From contig NZ_FWXO01000004.1 of the NCBI RefSeq assembly GCF_900176415.1, forward strand, positions 309,339-373,338: a stretch of DNA of 64,000 nt, read 5' to 3'. The notes under the pieces are model-generated. The model worked only from the letters and a program-made list of their open reading frames with translations, did not search any database and was not told where the DNA came from. Shown piece after piece: positions 46,551-55,613 of the stretch (the first letter of the stretch is position 1; each line of letters begins with the position of its first letter). The position numbers and the translations under genes were made by a program. Source of the stretch: Cellulophaga tyrosinoxydans (GTDB lineage: Bacteria > Bacteroidota > Bacteroidia > Flavobacteriales > Flavobacteriaceae).

Positions 46551-47975
46551 ATGAGTGTTACTGCAATTTCCGTATGGAACAACTGTTTGGCTTTTATCAA
46601 GGATAATATCCAACCGCAGGCATTCAAAACATGGTTTGAGCCTATAAAACCAATTAAATTAACAGATAACGCACTTAGCATACAAGTACCCAGTAAGTTT
46701 TTCTACGAATGGTTGGAAGAGCATTATGTTAAGTTATTAAAAGTGTCTTTAACTAAAGAACTTGGCGAAAGTGCTAAATTGGTGTATATTATAAAAATGG
46801 AAAACACCTACGGAAATAGAGAACCATTTACCGAAAAAATTCCAAGCTCTAATAGAACAACCGTTCCAGCCCAAGAACTAGATGTGGCTATAAAATCTAA
46901 AAATCCTCAACTTAAAAATCCATTTGTAATTCCTGGAATTCGAAATATTAAAATTGAATCTCAATTAAATCCCAATTATAATTTCGAAAACTTTTTAGAA
47001 GGTGATTCCAATAGATTAGCACGTTCCGCCGGTATGGCTGTCGCGAATAAACCTGGAGGAACATCATTTAATCCGCTTTTGGTTTTTGGTGGTGTAGGAT
47101 TAGGAAAAACACATTTAGCGCATGCTATTGGTGTTGAAATAAAAGATAAATATCCAGAACGTACTGTGTTATATATTTCTGCAGAGAAATTTACACAACA
47201 ATATATTGAGTCCGTAAAGAAAAATACAAGAAATGATTTTATACATTTTTATCAATTAATAGACGTACTTATTATTGATGATGTTCAATTCTTATCTGGT
47301 AAATCTGGTACTCAAGACGTATTTTTCCACATATTTAATCATTTACATCAAAATGGCAAACAGGTAATTTTAACTTCTGATAAAGCTCCTGTAGACATGC
47401 AAGATATTGAACAACGTTTATTATCTAGATTTAAATGGGGATTATCAGCAGAATTGCAAAATCCAGATTACGAAACAAGAATTTCTATATTAAAAAACAA
47501 GTTGTATCGTGATGGTGTAGAAATGCATGATGATATTATTGAATATGTTGCAAAACACATCAAAACAAATATTAGAGAACTTGAGGGTGCTATTATATCA
47601 TTAATTGCACAATCTTCATTCAATAAAAAGGAAGTAACTTTAGATCTTGCTCAGCAAGTTGTTGAAAAGTTTGTAAAGAATACCAAACGTGAAGTTTCTA
47701 TAGATTACATTCAGAAAGTAGTTTCTGACTACTTTGAGATGGATGTGGCTACCTTACAATCAAAAACCAGAAAACGTCATATTGTTCAAGCAAGACAATT
47801 AGCCATGTTTTTTGCTAAAAAGTTTACCAAAGCTTCTTTAGCAAGTATTGGTTCGCAAATAGGCAAAAGAGATCACGCCACTGTTTTACATGCATGCAAA
47901 ACTGTAGATAATCTTGCTGAAACCGATAAACAATTCCGCAAGTATATAGACGATCTTACCAAGAAATTTTCTTAA
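46551..47975 (+). CDS. dnaA: Chromosomal replication initiator DnaA
   Basis: The 474-residue protein has domain I (AWNNCLAFIK-like start, FKTWFEPI), a short linker, the AAA+ domain with Walker A GGVGLGKTHLAHAIG and Walker B LIIDDVQFLSGK, and the DNA-binding domain IV with GKRDHATVLHACKTV. A possible promoter box (CATATTTG, 46456-46463) lies upstream. I see no cluster of DnaA boxes in the 210 bases before it, so there is no sign that the origin is here. Confidence 0.98.
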   Translation: MSVTAISVWNNCLAFIKDNIQPQAFKTWFEPIKPIKLTDNALSIQVPSKFFYEWLEEHYVKLLKVSLTKELGESAKLVYIIKMENTYGNREPFTEKIPSSNRTTVPAQELDVAIKSKNPQLKNPFVIPGIRNIKIESQLNPNYNFENFLEGDSNRLARSAGMAVANKPGGTSFNPLLVFGGVGLGKTHLAHAIGVEIKDKYPERTVLYISAEKFTQQYIESVKKNTRNDFIHFYQLIDVLIIDDVQFLSGKSGTQDVFFHIFNHLHQNGKQVILTSDKAPVDMQDIEQRLLSRFKWGLSAELQNPDYETRISILKNKLYRDGVEMHDDIIEYVAKHIKTNIRELEGAIISLIAQSSFNKKEVTLDLAQQVVEKFVKNTKREVSIDYIQKVVSDYFEMDVATLQSKTRKRHIVQARQLAMFFAKKFTKASLASIGSQIGKRDHATVLHACKTVDNLAETDKQFRKYIDDLTKKFS

Positions 47976-47984
47976 AATTAGATT

Positions 47985-48452
47985 ATGAAAACTAGTATAC
48001 TAATGGTTTGCCTCGGAAATATCTGTAGGTCGCCATTAGCAGAAGGTATTCTACAGAGCAAACTTAATTCTGATGCTTATTTTATTGATTCTGCTGGCAC
48101 AGGCGGTTATCATATTGGCAACCCACCAGATTCCAGATCAATTGCCGTTGCAAAAAAATATGGAATAGATATTTCTAAACAAAAATGTAGACAATTTACA
48201 ACACAAGACTTTTTGTTATTTGATATTATTTACGTGATGGACCAGAGTAATTATAATACTATAATTAAATTAGCCAAAGACGAAGATCAAAAGCGTAAAG
48301 TAAAGTTTCTACTAGCTGAAAATCACAACGAAAACAAGCAAGTACCAGATCCGTATTACGATGATAATGGTTTTGAGCATGTTTTTAAATTAATTGATGA
48401 TGCTTGTAATGCGCTAGTAAAGAAACTAAGTGACAAAAACACTAATTTTTAG
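47985..48452 (+). CDS. Low-molecular-weight protein tyrosine phosphatase
   Basis: At 155 residues it is a typical member: P-loop VCLGNICRSPLAEG (nucleophile Cys 9, Arg 15), DSAGTGGYHIGNPPDSR, and the general acid Asp in VPDPYYDDNGFEHVF. It could act on phosphotyrosine proteins of polysaccharide export, or on other substrates. Nine bases after dnaA, four before the methyltransferase gene, an arrangement seen in other flavobacteria. Confidence 0.94.
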   Translation: MKTSILMVCLGNICRSPLAEGILQSKLNSDAYFIDSAGTGGYHIGNPPDSRSIAVAKKYGIDISKQKCRQFTTQDFLLFDIIYVMDQSNYNTIIKLAKDEDQKRKVKFLLAENHNENKQVPDPYYDDNGFEHVFKLIDDACNALVKKLSDKNTNF

Positions 48453-48455
48453 TTT

Positions 48456-49172
48456 ATGGAAAGTAATAGTTTTGGAAAGTTATATTTAATTCCTACAACC
48501 TTAGGGGATACTGAGCCACTTGAAGTACTGCCCATATCCATAAAAAGAACAATTGAAAATATTGACTATTTTATTGTTGAAAATGAAAAAACAGCAAGAG
48601 CGTTTATTAAGAAAATAAGTTCTAAAAAATCGCAAGCTAGTTTAAATTTAGAGGCCTTAAACAAATTTACAGAACCTGAACTTATTCCAACTTTTTTGCA
48701 ACCCTGTTTAGAGGGTAAAGATGTTGGTGTAATTTCTGAAGCAGGCTGCCCTGGTATTGCAGATCCAGGAGCAGATGTTGTTAGAATTGCCCATGAAAAG
48801 AATATAAAAGTTGTGCCTTTGGTTGGGCCATCATCTATAGTGCTTGCACTTATGGCAAGTGGATTAAATGGTCAAAATTTTGCTTTTAATGGCTACCTTC
48901 CTATAGAATCAGGTGATCGTAAAAGCGCAATTAAAAGATTAGAAAAATTATCAAAAGATACAGGACAATCGCAATTGTTTATTGAAACACCCTATAGAAA
49001 TGATAAACTATTTGCAGAGTTGTTAAAAACAGTTCATCCGCACACTAAAATTTGTGTTGCCTGTGATATTACTTTAAACACAGAGTATATTATAACCAAA
49101 ACTGCAAAAAATTGGACCAACGAAAAAATAGAATTACATAAAAGACCTGCCATTTTTATTATTCAGGCATAA
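48456..49172 (+). CDS. SAM-dependent methyltransferase, RsmI/tetrapyrrole methylase family
   Basis: The 238-residue protein has the fold of the tetrapyrrole (corrin/porphyrin) methylases and RsmI: LYLIPTTLGDTEPLEVLP at the start, ISEAGCPGIADPGADVVRIA and VPLVGPSSIVLALMASGL. RsmI methylates the 2'-O of C1402 in 16S rRNA, but the start differs from classical RsmI (LYVVATPIGN), so the substrate may not be the same. It follows the phosphatase gene by three bases. Confidence 0.85.
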   Translation: MESNSFGKLYLIPTTLGDTEPLEVLPISIKRTIENIDYFIVENEKTARAFIKKISSKKSQASLNLEALNKFTEPELIPTFLQPCLEGKDVGVISEAGCPGIADPGADVVRIAHEKNIKVVPLVGPSSIVLALMASGLNGQNFAFNGYLPIESGDRKSAIKRLEKLSKDTGQSQLFIETPYRNDKLFAELLKTVHPHTKICVACDITLNTEYIITKTAKNWTNEKIELHKRPAIFIIQA

Positions 49173-49177
49173 AAAAA

Positions 49178-49206
49178 AGCCCCTACATTATATATGTAAA
49201 GGCCTT
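49178..49206. terminator. Terminator hairpin after the methyltransferase gene
   Basis: GCC-CC-TACAT pairs with ATGTA-AA-GGC around a short AT loop, with a two-base internal mismatch, between A-rich and AT-rich flanks. It serves the plus-strand gene just ended and perhaps the convergent gene at 49230. Confidence 0.5.
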
Positions 49207-49229
49207 AAAAATTCTAACTTTCTTTTAAA

Positions 49230-49865
49230 TTAAATCCGTGCATTTCGTTTTGGCAAAATCATGGAAATATCATATCCGGAAAATAGTTTAATGTAGCTAC
49301 TTATACTAGTGCCATAATCATCACTAATATCATTTGCACCAAGTGTACGTAAATACTTTTTAACGTTTCCTGGCCCCGCTAAATGTGCAGCAGCAATAAT
49401 ACCTGATTCTGTAATATGAAAATTACCGATTTTTAATCCAGTATATTTTTCAATATCCCTTCTTAAAATCCATTTATTACGCGCAATGTTGGTAATAAAT
49501 GCTTTCTCTTGCAATTCTGGGTTGGACAAAAAATGATCCACATTATAAATTCCAACCAGCTCAAGAGTACCAATTCCAAACTGATATTTACCTAAATATC
49601 CTAAGGAATTAACCACACTATACTTCCCTCTTGATTCTTTAAAAGCTAAGGCTTCTTTAAAACCAACATAAGAACTCCCTATAAAAGGAGGCTTAATAAT
49701 AAAGGGGGAGGATTCTGTCATAGGTTCGTTTTTGGGAAACGAAACTAAAGTAGGTCTATTTACTTTTAGCGTTAATGGCACCTCCTTATCGGCGGGTTTT
49801 AATCCATAACTTACTAAAATAAATATCATGACAAGAGGACAACTTACGTTTATCCACTTTCTCAT
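49230..49865 (-). CDS. Lysozyme-like/transglycosylase-fold exported protein
   Basis: A 211-residue protein with an export signal (about 8-22) and a linker. From about residue 68 it has a lysozyme-like core: FKEALAFKESRGKYSVVNSL with a Glu in the position of the SLT catalytic residue (E77 region), then GYLGKYQFGIGTLELVGI and GIIAAAHLAGPGNVKKYL, as in soluble lytic transglycosylases. It probably cleaves peptidoglycan. It has its own promoter box and lies beside mltG. Confidence 0.75.
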   Translation of the reverse strand: MRKWINVSCPLVMIFILVSYGLKPADKEVPLTLKVNRPTLVSFPKNEPMTESSPFIIKPPFIGSSYVGFKEALAFKESRGKYSVVNSLGYLGKYQFGIGTLELVGIYNVDHFLSNPELQEKAFITNIARNKWILRRDIEKYTGLKIGNFHITESGIIAAAHLAGPGNVKKYLRTLGANDISDDYGTSISSYIKLFSGYDISMILPKRNARI

Positions 49866-49920
49866 AAATTTGATTTCTTAAGACTTACAACCAAAAATTG
49901 GTTTGCTTAAATTAACGAGG

Positions 49921-49928
49921 CAAAGATA
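49921..49928 (-). promoter_or_regulatory. Predicted -7 promoter box of the lysozyme-like gene
   Basis: TATCTTTG on the minus strand is a full match. The 5' leader of about 50 bases contains a perfect 6-base inverted repeat, AACCAA-AAA-TTGGTT (49889-49903), which could be an operator or a leader hairpin. Confidence 0.5.
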
Positions 49929-50012
49929 CCTTGGTTTTTTTTATGGAAATGTTGGCAAAATCCTAAAAAAGGCAAAAATTAGATAAAGTGTTGTTAAAAT
50001 CCGCTCAAAATA

Positions 50013-51056
50013 CTATCTATTAATATTTTGGCTATTTATCCATCGGACATATTGCTCTTTATTTCGGTTGTGCTGCGCTAAGTTTTTGGCAAATTTATGG
50101 TATCCAAAATTTTCAACATTAGCAACAAAATAGAAATAATCATGCTTTTCTGAATTTAAAACAGCATCAATAGCTGTGATATCAGGCATTGCAATAGGTC
50201 CTGGAGGAAGCCCCCCGTACTTATAAGTATTGAAAGGAGAATCCAGCTCTAAATCTCTATATAAAACTCTTTTTATCACTTGATTAAAATCGCCGGAATG
50301 TAGCTTTAATGCATAAATTACAGTAGGATCTGCTTGCAACAACATACCATCACGCAATCTATTTAAATAGACCCCAGCAACTCTGGGACGCTCATCTACT
50401 TTTGCTGTTTCTTTATGTACTATTGACGCTAAGGTAGCTACTTCTATAGGTGTCATTTTTAAGTTTTGCGCCTTTGCGAGTCTTTGCTCATTCCAAAATC
50501 TCTGATACTCTTTCAGCATTCTATCTCTAAACTTTATGGCAGAGGTATTCCAAAAAAACTCATAACTATTAGGAATATACATTGCAAGCTTGGTGTCTAG
50601 ATTGAAATTGTTTTGCTTTAAAAACTCTGAATCATTAAATGCATTTAATAACGAAATACTGTCAGCTTCAATCTGAGAGGCTACCCTACCTGCTAAATCT
50701 TCTAAAGTTTCTTGGTTATTAAACGCTAATTTTACTGGTACATTTTTACTTCGCAAAGTATTAATGATAGCATTATTATTCATTCCTTTTTCCAATATAT
50801 ACTTTCCAGCTTTCACATTTGAAGCATAGCCTTTTTTATGCGCTGCAGACTCAAAGGCATCAACATCTTTCAGTAATGGATTTAATTGTGTTAATACGTC
50901 ATTAAATGAAGCATCTGATTTTATATAAACAATCTCTTTAGCTTCATCAAAATTAGTATTAGTGGTAAAAAAGGCGGCATAAATAGTATATGCAAAATAA
51001 GCGCCAATGATTAAACCAAGGGCAATTACAAGTAAAAAGATTTTTTTAAAAGACAT
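50013..51056 (-). CDS. mltG: Endolytic murein transglycosylase MltG
   Basis: The 347-residue protein has one N-terminal membrane helix (5-27), then the YceG domain: VATLASIVHKETAKVDERPRVAGVYLNRLRDGMLLQADPT, with the conserved catalytic Glu in HKE, and the end NSEKHDYFYFVANVENFGYHKFAKN. It cuts nascent glycan strands at the inner membrane and so sets their length. One base overlaps the upstream GNAT gene. Confidence 0.95.
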   Translation of the reverse strand: MSFKKIFLLVIALGLIIGAYFAYTIYAAFFTTNTNFDEAKEIVYIKSDASFNDVLTQLNPLLKDVDAFESAAHKKGYASNVKAGKYILEKGMNNNAIINTLRSKNVPVKLAFNNQETLEDLAGRVASQIEADSISLLNAFNDSEFLKQNNFNLDTKLAMYIPNSYEFFWNTSAIKFRDRMLKEYQRFWNEQRLAKAQNLKMTPIEVATLASIVHKETAKVDERPRVAGVYLNRLRDGMLLQADPTVIYALKLHSGDFNQVIKRVLYRDLELDSPFNTYKYGGLPPGPIAMPDITAIDAVLNSEKHDYFYFVANVENFGYHKFAKNLAQHNRNKEQYVRWINSQNINR

Positions 51057-51580
51057 TAATTAAATATTTTTTGATATAGTATTTCGTTTTTATAGTTCCC
51101 AGCTGAAGAAATCCAGTCTTTTTTTATTCCTACTTTAGTAAATCCTAATTTTTCAAATAAATGAATACTAGCTGCATTATCCTCTAAAATATTACAATAT
51201 AATTGATGTAATTCTAAGGTTACTCTAGAGTAACCACAAAGTAGTTCAAGCGCCTCGGCTCCATAACCTAGATTTCTACTTTTTTCCGATGCTATTATGA
51301 TTCCAACTCCTGCTCTTTTGTTTTTTGGGTCAAAATCAAATAAATCTATTAATCCAACTTTTTCATTTTTGGCATTACAAATGCACAACCTTAGTTGTTT
51401 CACATCATAAATATCTCTATGTGCATTGTCTAAATACAATTGCAGTACTTGCCTAGAATATGGCGTTGTTGTTCCACTTATTTCCCACACTTGGGTATTA
51501 TTTTCTATTTGATAAAGAAAATCTAAATCATCAGCTTCCAAGGCTCTTAAAAAAACTTGTTCTCCTTTTAAACTATACAT
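51056..51580 (-). CDS. GNAT-family N-acetyltransferase (RimJ/RimL-like)
   Basis: A 174-residue enzyme opening with LKGEQVFLRALEADDLDFLY and ending LGFTKVGIKKDW, both typical of the RimJ/RimL type; the acetyl-CoA loop is ASEKSRNLGYGAEALELL. It may acetylate an N-terminal amine of a ribosomal protein or a small molecule. It sits between dapF and mltG, overlapping both. Confidence 0.88.
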   Translation of the reverse strand: MYSLKGEQVFLRALEADDLDFLYQIENNTQVWEISGTTTPYSRQVLQLYLDNAHRDIYDVKQLRLCICNAKNEKVGLIDLFDFDPKNKRAGVGIIIASEKSRNLGYGAEALELLCGYSRVTLELHQLYCNILEDNAASIHLFEKLGFTKVGIKKDWISSAGNYKNEILYQKIFN

Positions 51581-52349
51581 TTATTTCTCCTTTAAAAACA
51601 AATTTGGCTGGTCCGGTTAAAAATACATTTTTATATACGTCGCCAGATTTTTCAAAGTTAATTTCTAAATTTCCGCCGACCGCTTTTATTTTAACAGTAT
51701 TAGTCTTTACCCGTCCCGCAGCATGCATAGCAATCGCAACAGCAGTAACACCTGTGCCGCAAGACAATGTTTCATCTTCCACTCCCCTTTCATATGTTCG
51801 TACACTGAAGGTCTCATCATCAAACGGCTCAACAAAGTTTATATTACTCCCTTTTTGTCCATATACGCCATACCTAAGCTTTTGACCCTCTGTCTTAACT
51901 TCAAAATCTTTTAAATTGTTAACCAACTGTACATGATGCGGTGATCCTGTATCTAAGAAACTAGCATTTGGTTTTACTTTAATTTCAGAAACATCTTTCA
52001 TTTGTAAGCTAACTATATCACCAGAAATCGTAGCATGATGAAGTCCGTCTACAGCATTAAAAGTAGCCTTATCATTAATAATATTTAAGTAAGAAGCAAA
52101 AGCAACTAGGCATCTGCCTCCATTGCCACACATACTACTTTCGTTACCATCTGAATTGTAGTAAACCATTTTAAAATCTACTCCTTCTTCATTTTCAAGC
52201 AATATCAAACCATCTGCTCCAATACCAAATCTTCTGTCACATAAAAATGCCACAAGTTTGGTATCTTTTTCATCAAAGGTTTTTTCACGATTATCTATCA
52301 TTACAAAATCGTTCCCGGTTCCTTGAAATTTATAAAATGTAAGTTTCAT
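51573..52349 (-). CDS. dapF: Diaminopimelate epimerase
   Basis: Converts LL- to meso-diaminopimelate for lysine and peptidoglycan. The 258-residue protein has the start FYKFQGTGNDFVMIDNRE and the two active-site Cys motifs, one in NSDGNESSMCGNGGRC and one in DETLSCGTGVTAVA. It is cotranscribed with a GNAT gene and mltG. Confidence 0.97.
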   Translation of the reverse strand: MKLTFYKFQGTGNDFVMIDNREKTFDEKDTKLVAFLCDRRFGIGADGLILLENEEGVDFKMVYYNSDGNESSMCGNGGRCLVAFASYLNIINDKATFNAVDGLHHATISGDIVSLQMKDVSEIKVKPNASFLDTGSPHHVQLVNNLKDFEVKTEGQKLRYGVYGQKGSNINFVEPFDDETFSVRTYERGVEDETLSCGTGVTAVAIAMHAAGRVKTNTVKIKAVGGNLEINFEKSGDVYKNVFLTGPAKFVFKGEINV

Positions 52350-52366
52350 TTTTAAAGATTATTACA

Positions 52367-52374
52367 CAAAGGTA
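52367..52374 (-). promoter_or_regulatory. Predicted -7 promoter box of the dapF-GNAT-mltG operon
   Basis: On the minus strand the bases read TACCTTTG, a full match to TAnnTTTG, 17 bases before the dapF ATG. Confidence 0.5.
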
Positions 52375-52394
52375 GTATTTTATTAAGTCAATTT

Positions 52395-52427
52395 TTGCAG
52401 TTAAAAAGACGTTAAACACAAATTTTG
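52395..52427 (+). promoter_or_regulatory. Possible promoter of the HtrA gene
   Basis: TTG (52395-52397), 22 bases, AAATTTTG (52420-52427): one mismatch in the -7 box and a slightly long spacer. The ATG follows 46 bases on. Confidence 0.35.
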
Positions 52428-52473
52428 TATTTCTAAAACTGTTAATTTTACAGTACAAAAGTTAAAATGTCAA

Positions 52474-53874
52474 ATGATTATGAAGAAAATTGCAAACTTA
52501 TTATTGGTTTCTGTTATTGCTGGTGCCGTAACATTAAGTGGCTATAAACTATTTTTTGAGCAACAATCTTTTATTTTCTCTGATAGTCCTACAGTACCTG
52601 TTACCACCGCAAGTTTTATGAATACTTCTGCTAAAGGAGCAGGAATAAATGAAGTAGATTTTACTTCAGCAGCCGAAACTACTGTAAACGCTGTAGTCCA
52701 TGTAAAAAATGTTGCTATAAATAGTGGTCCAAAAAGTTTGATGGAATTTTTATATGGCTATGAAACGGAAGCTAAACCACAATTAAGAGGTGCTGGTTCT
52801 GGAGTTATAATTTCGTCTGATGGGTATATTGTTACCAACAACCATGTTATAGAAGGAGCATCACAATTACAAGTAACACTTAATAATAACACAACCTATG
52901 ATGCAGAATTAATAGGAAGCGATCCTAATTCTGATATAGCCTTAATTAAAATTGAAGCAGATCATAAATTACCTTATCTAACCTTTGGAGATTCAGATAA
53001 CACCAAAATTGGTGAGTGGGTACTAGCTGTTGGCAATCCTTTTAATTTAACATCAACTGTTACCGCAGGAATTGTGAGTGCTAAAGCTCGTTCGTTAGGT
53101 GGCACTAATCAGTCGTTTTTACAGACCGATGCGGCCGTAAATCCTGGAAACAGTGGCGGTGCATTGGTTAATACTAATGGTGAACTTATTGGAATAAATA
53201 CCGCAATAACCTCTCAAACAGGTTCTTATGTTGGTTATTCGTTTGCAGTACCGAGTAATATTGCCAAAAAAGTTATTGATGACATAGTAGAATATGGAAA
53301 TGTTCAGAAAGGAATTTTAGGCATTACTCCTATTCCTATAAATAGCTCTCTTGCGGCTGAAAAGGGAATTAAAAATATTGAAGGTGTTTATATAGATATT
53401 ATAGAAGAAGATTCAGGTGCCTATGACGCAGGATTAGAATCTGGAGACATTATTAAAAAAATAGATGAAATAAAGACTTTAAATTTTCCAGATTTAACGG
53501 GTTATTTAGCAACAAAAAGACCTGGAGACGAAGTAAAACTAACCATAGAACGCAAAGGCGAAACTATGGAAATACCCGTAACCTTAAAAGAAAGACAAAC
53601 AATTGTTTTGCCAATAATGGATTTAGAAGTGAAAAATCTAAATGATAAGGACAGAAAAGAATTTAGAACCAAGAAAGGTGTAAAAATAGTTGGCGTTTCA
53701 GAAAGATTTGAAGGATATGGCTTAGAAGGTAAAATCTTACTTTCTATCGGAGATAAAGAAATAAATGATATTAATGATGCTAAAGTTTTATTTGGTAGAA
53801 TTACAAGATATGGCAACACCAGTATTACCATGTTAAATAAAAAAGGAGAACGAGAACGAATTATTCTTCAATAA
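52474..53874 (+). CDS. HtrA/DegP-type periplasmic serine protease
   Basis: The 466-residue protein has a membrane-anchor or export signal (about 4-24), a trypsin-like protease domain with the triad H124 (TNNHVIEGA), D154 (NSDIALIKI) and S227 (NPGNSGGAL), and one clear PDZ domain (about 275-360) with a more diverged second one (about 380-466). It degrades or refolds damaged envelope proteins. A second Met two codons on is an alternative start. Divergent from dapF; followed by a strong terminator. Confidence 0.94.
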   Translation: MIMKKIANLLLVSVIAGAVTLSGYKLFFEQQSFIFSDSPTVPVTTASFMNTSAKGAGINEVDFTSAAETTVNAVVHVKNVAINSGPKSLMEFLYGYETEAKPQLRGAGSGVIISSDGYIVTNNHVIEGASQLQVTLNNNTTYDAELIGSDPNSDIALIKIEADHKLPYLTFGDSDNTKIGEWVLAVGNPFNLTSTVTAGIVSAKARSLGGTNQSFLQTDAAVNPGNSGGALVNTNGELIGINTAITSQTGSYVGYSFAVPSNIAKKVIDDIVEYGNVQKGILGITPIPINSSLAAEKGIKNIEGVYIDIIEEDSGAYDAGLESGDIIKKIDEIKTLNFPDLTGYLATKRPGDEVKLTIERKGETMEIPVTLKERQTIVLPIMDLEVKNLNDKDRKEFRTKKGVKIVGVSERFEGYGLEGKILLSIGDKEINDINDAKVLFGRITRYGNTSITMLNKKGERERIILQ

Positions 53875-53890
53875 CAAAATTTTGTCTTTT

Positions 53891-53921
53891 AAAAATGCTC
53901 CTTATTACAAGGAGCATTTTT
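53891..53921 (+). terminator. Terminator of the HtrA gene
   Basis: AAAAATGCTCCTT (53891-53903) and AAGGAGCATTTTT (53909-53921), perfect 13-base stem, five-base loop, T run after it. Confidence 0.9.
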
Positions 53922-54025
53922 TTTGCTACCAGATAGCTTATCTACGAATGCAATACAATTAAACCGATAAAAATCATGTATTTCAGATAAAAGCAGTTCT
54001 TGCTAGAATTTTTATGAATTTATGT

Positions 54026-54040
54026 TACGAAAACGTTTGA
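54026..54040. promoter_or_regulatory. Putative operator TACGAAAACGTTTGA in the GAPDH promoter
   Basis: Identical over 15 bases to the site at 38968-38982 before kdgK. Here it ends six bases before the -7 box, occupying the place of the -33 region and spacer, so a bound protein should block RNA polymerase. Core AAACGTTT is palindromic. Confidence 0.55.
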
Positions 54041-54046
54041 AATAAT

Positions 54047-54054
54047 TATTTTTG
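54047..54054 (+). promoter_or_regulatory. Predicted -7 promoter box of the GAPDH gene
   Basis: TATTTTTG is a full consensus match, 34 bases before the ATG. The -33 region is not TTG but is covered by the putative operator. Confidence 0.6.
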
Positions 54055-54088
54055 CAGAAAATTATAACAAAACAACATAAATAATCAA

Positions 54089-55537
54089 ATGGATAAAATT
54101 AAATCTTACGAAAAAGAACTAGCTTTTCAAGCAGATCGCAGAAAAGCAACTACAGAGTTTATTAAAATTGTAAGCGATTTATGGTATGATAAATCAATCG
54201 AAATAGTTTTATTCAAAAATCAAGTTATCGACAAAAATGTAAGTGACATTATCAACTTGCATCAATACGCAGGAGAATTTGTGCAAAAACCTATTTCCAT
54301 ATTTGATTCGGTCGAAATACTAAGAACCATTAATAATATGATGCTTCCACCTGCGAAGTTAGATATTGGTAAACTAACCTATGAATATCATGCAGACAAT
54401 GAAAATGAAGAAGACGTTAAAGCCTTTGTTTTTAATAAATTAAGAGGAGCTGATAAAGTTGAAGAAATTCAACCAAAAGATGTGGTGCTTTATGGATTTG
54501 GTAGAATAGGCCGACTAGTAGCTCGTGAATTAATGGCGAAAACAGGTAAAGGCAATCAAATGCGACTTAGAGCCATCGTGGTTCGTGGTGCCATCAGCCA
54601 AGAAATTCTAGAAAAAAGAGCCAGTTTACTAAGAATAGACTCTGTTCATGGTGAATTTAACGGAACAGTAGATGTTGATGTAAAAAACAAATCTTTAATT
54701 ATCAATGGAACTACCGTCCATATGATAACTGCAGATAAACCTGAAGAAATAGATTATACTAAATATGGTATTTTCAACGCTTTAGTTATTGACAATACAG
54801 GTGCATTCAGAGATAAAGAAGCCTTATCTAGACATTTAAAATCTAAGGGTGCAGCAAAAGTATTGTTAACTGCGCCAGGGCAAGGTGTGCCAAATATTGT
54901 ACATGGTGTAAATCATAAAGAATTTGATTCAAAAGATCATAAAATATTCTCGGCTGCTTCATGCACAACCAATGCCATTACCCCTATTTTAAAAGTAATT
55001 GAAGATTCGCTTGGCATAAAAAAGGGACATATAGAAACTATTCACGCCTTTACTAATGACCAAAATTTAGTGGATAATATGCATTCTAAATACAGACGAG
55101 GAAGAGCAGCTACACTAAATATGGTAATTACTGAAACTGGCGCAGGAAGTGCTGTTACCAAGGCATTGCCAAGTTTAAATGGTAAACTAACCTCAAATGC
55201 AATTCGTGTTCCTGTACCTAATGGTTCTTTGGCAATTATAAATTTGGAAGTAAATGCAAAAACTTCTAAAGATGCGATAAATACAATTATGAAAAAGTAC
55301 GCACTACAAGGTGATTTGGTAGAGCAGATTAAATATTCATTAAATAATGAGTTAGTATCTTCTGATATTATAGGAACCTCTGCACCATCTATTTATGATA
55401 GCAAAGCTACAATAGTCTCTAAAGATGGCAAAAACATAGTACTATACATTTGGTATGATAATGAATATGGTTATTCACACCAGGTTATTAGACTAGCAAA
55501 ATACATTTCTAAAGTTAGAAGATTTACTTATTACTAA
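54089..55537 (+). CDS. gap: Glyceraldehyde-3-phosphate dehydrogenase, long form
   Basis: The 482-residue protein is a full GAPDH (from about residue 131: GFGRIGR at 136-142, NTGAFRDKEALSRH, catalytic C292 in SAASCTTNAITP, RAATLNMVITETGAGSA, and the end WYDNEYGYSHQVI) preceded by an extra helical domain of about 130 residues. It converts glyceraldehyde-3-phosphate and NAD(P) to 1,3-bisphosphoglycerate. The usual second Cys of the motif (CTTNC) is Ala here. The extension is known in a subgroup of bacterial GAPDHs; its function is not clear to me. A putative repressor site overlaps the promoter. Confidence 0.94.
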   Translation: MDKIKSYEKELAFQADRRKATTEFIKIVSDLWYDKSIEIVLFKNQVIDKNVSDIINLHQYAGEFVQKPISIFDSVEILRTINNMMLPPAKLDIGKLTYEYHADNENEEDVKAFVFNKLRGADKVEEIQPKDVVLYGFGRIGRLVARELMAKTGKGNQMRLRAIVVRGAISQEILEKRASLLRIDSVHGEFNGTVDVDVKNKSLIINGTTVHMITADKPEEIDYTKYGIFNALVIDNTGAFRDKEALSRHLKSKGAAKVLLTAPGQGVPNIVHGVNHKEFDSKDHKIFSAASCTTNAITPILKVIEDSLGIKKGHIETIHAFTNDQNLVDNMHSKYRRGRAATLNMVITETGAGSAVTKALPSLNGKLTSNAIRVPVPNGSLAIINLEVNAKTSKDAINTIMKKYALQGDLVEQIKYSLNNELVSSDIIGTSAPSIYDSKATIVSKDGKNIVLYIWYDNEYGYSHQVIRLAKYISKVRRFTYY

Positions 55538-55613
55538 TTTTTTTTCTTATGTAATATTAAAGAAGTAATTTAGCGTTTCTCTAAATCGTATAATAAATAT
55601 AAGAACTTACTAG

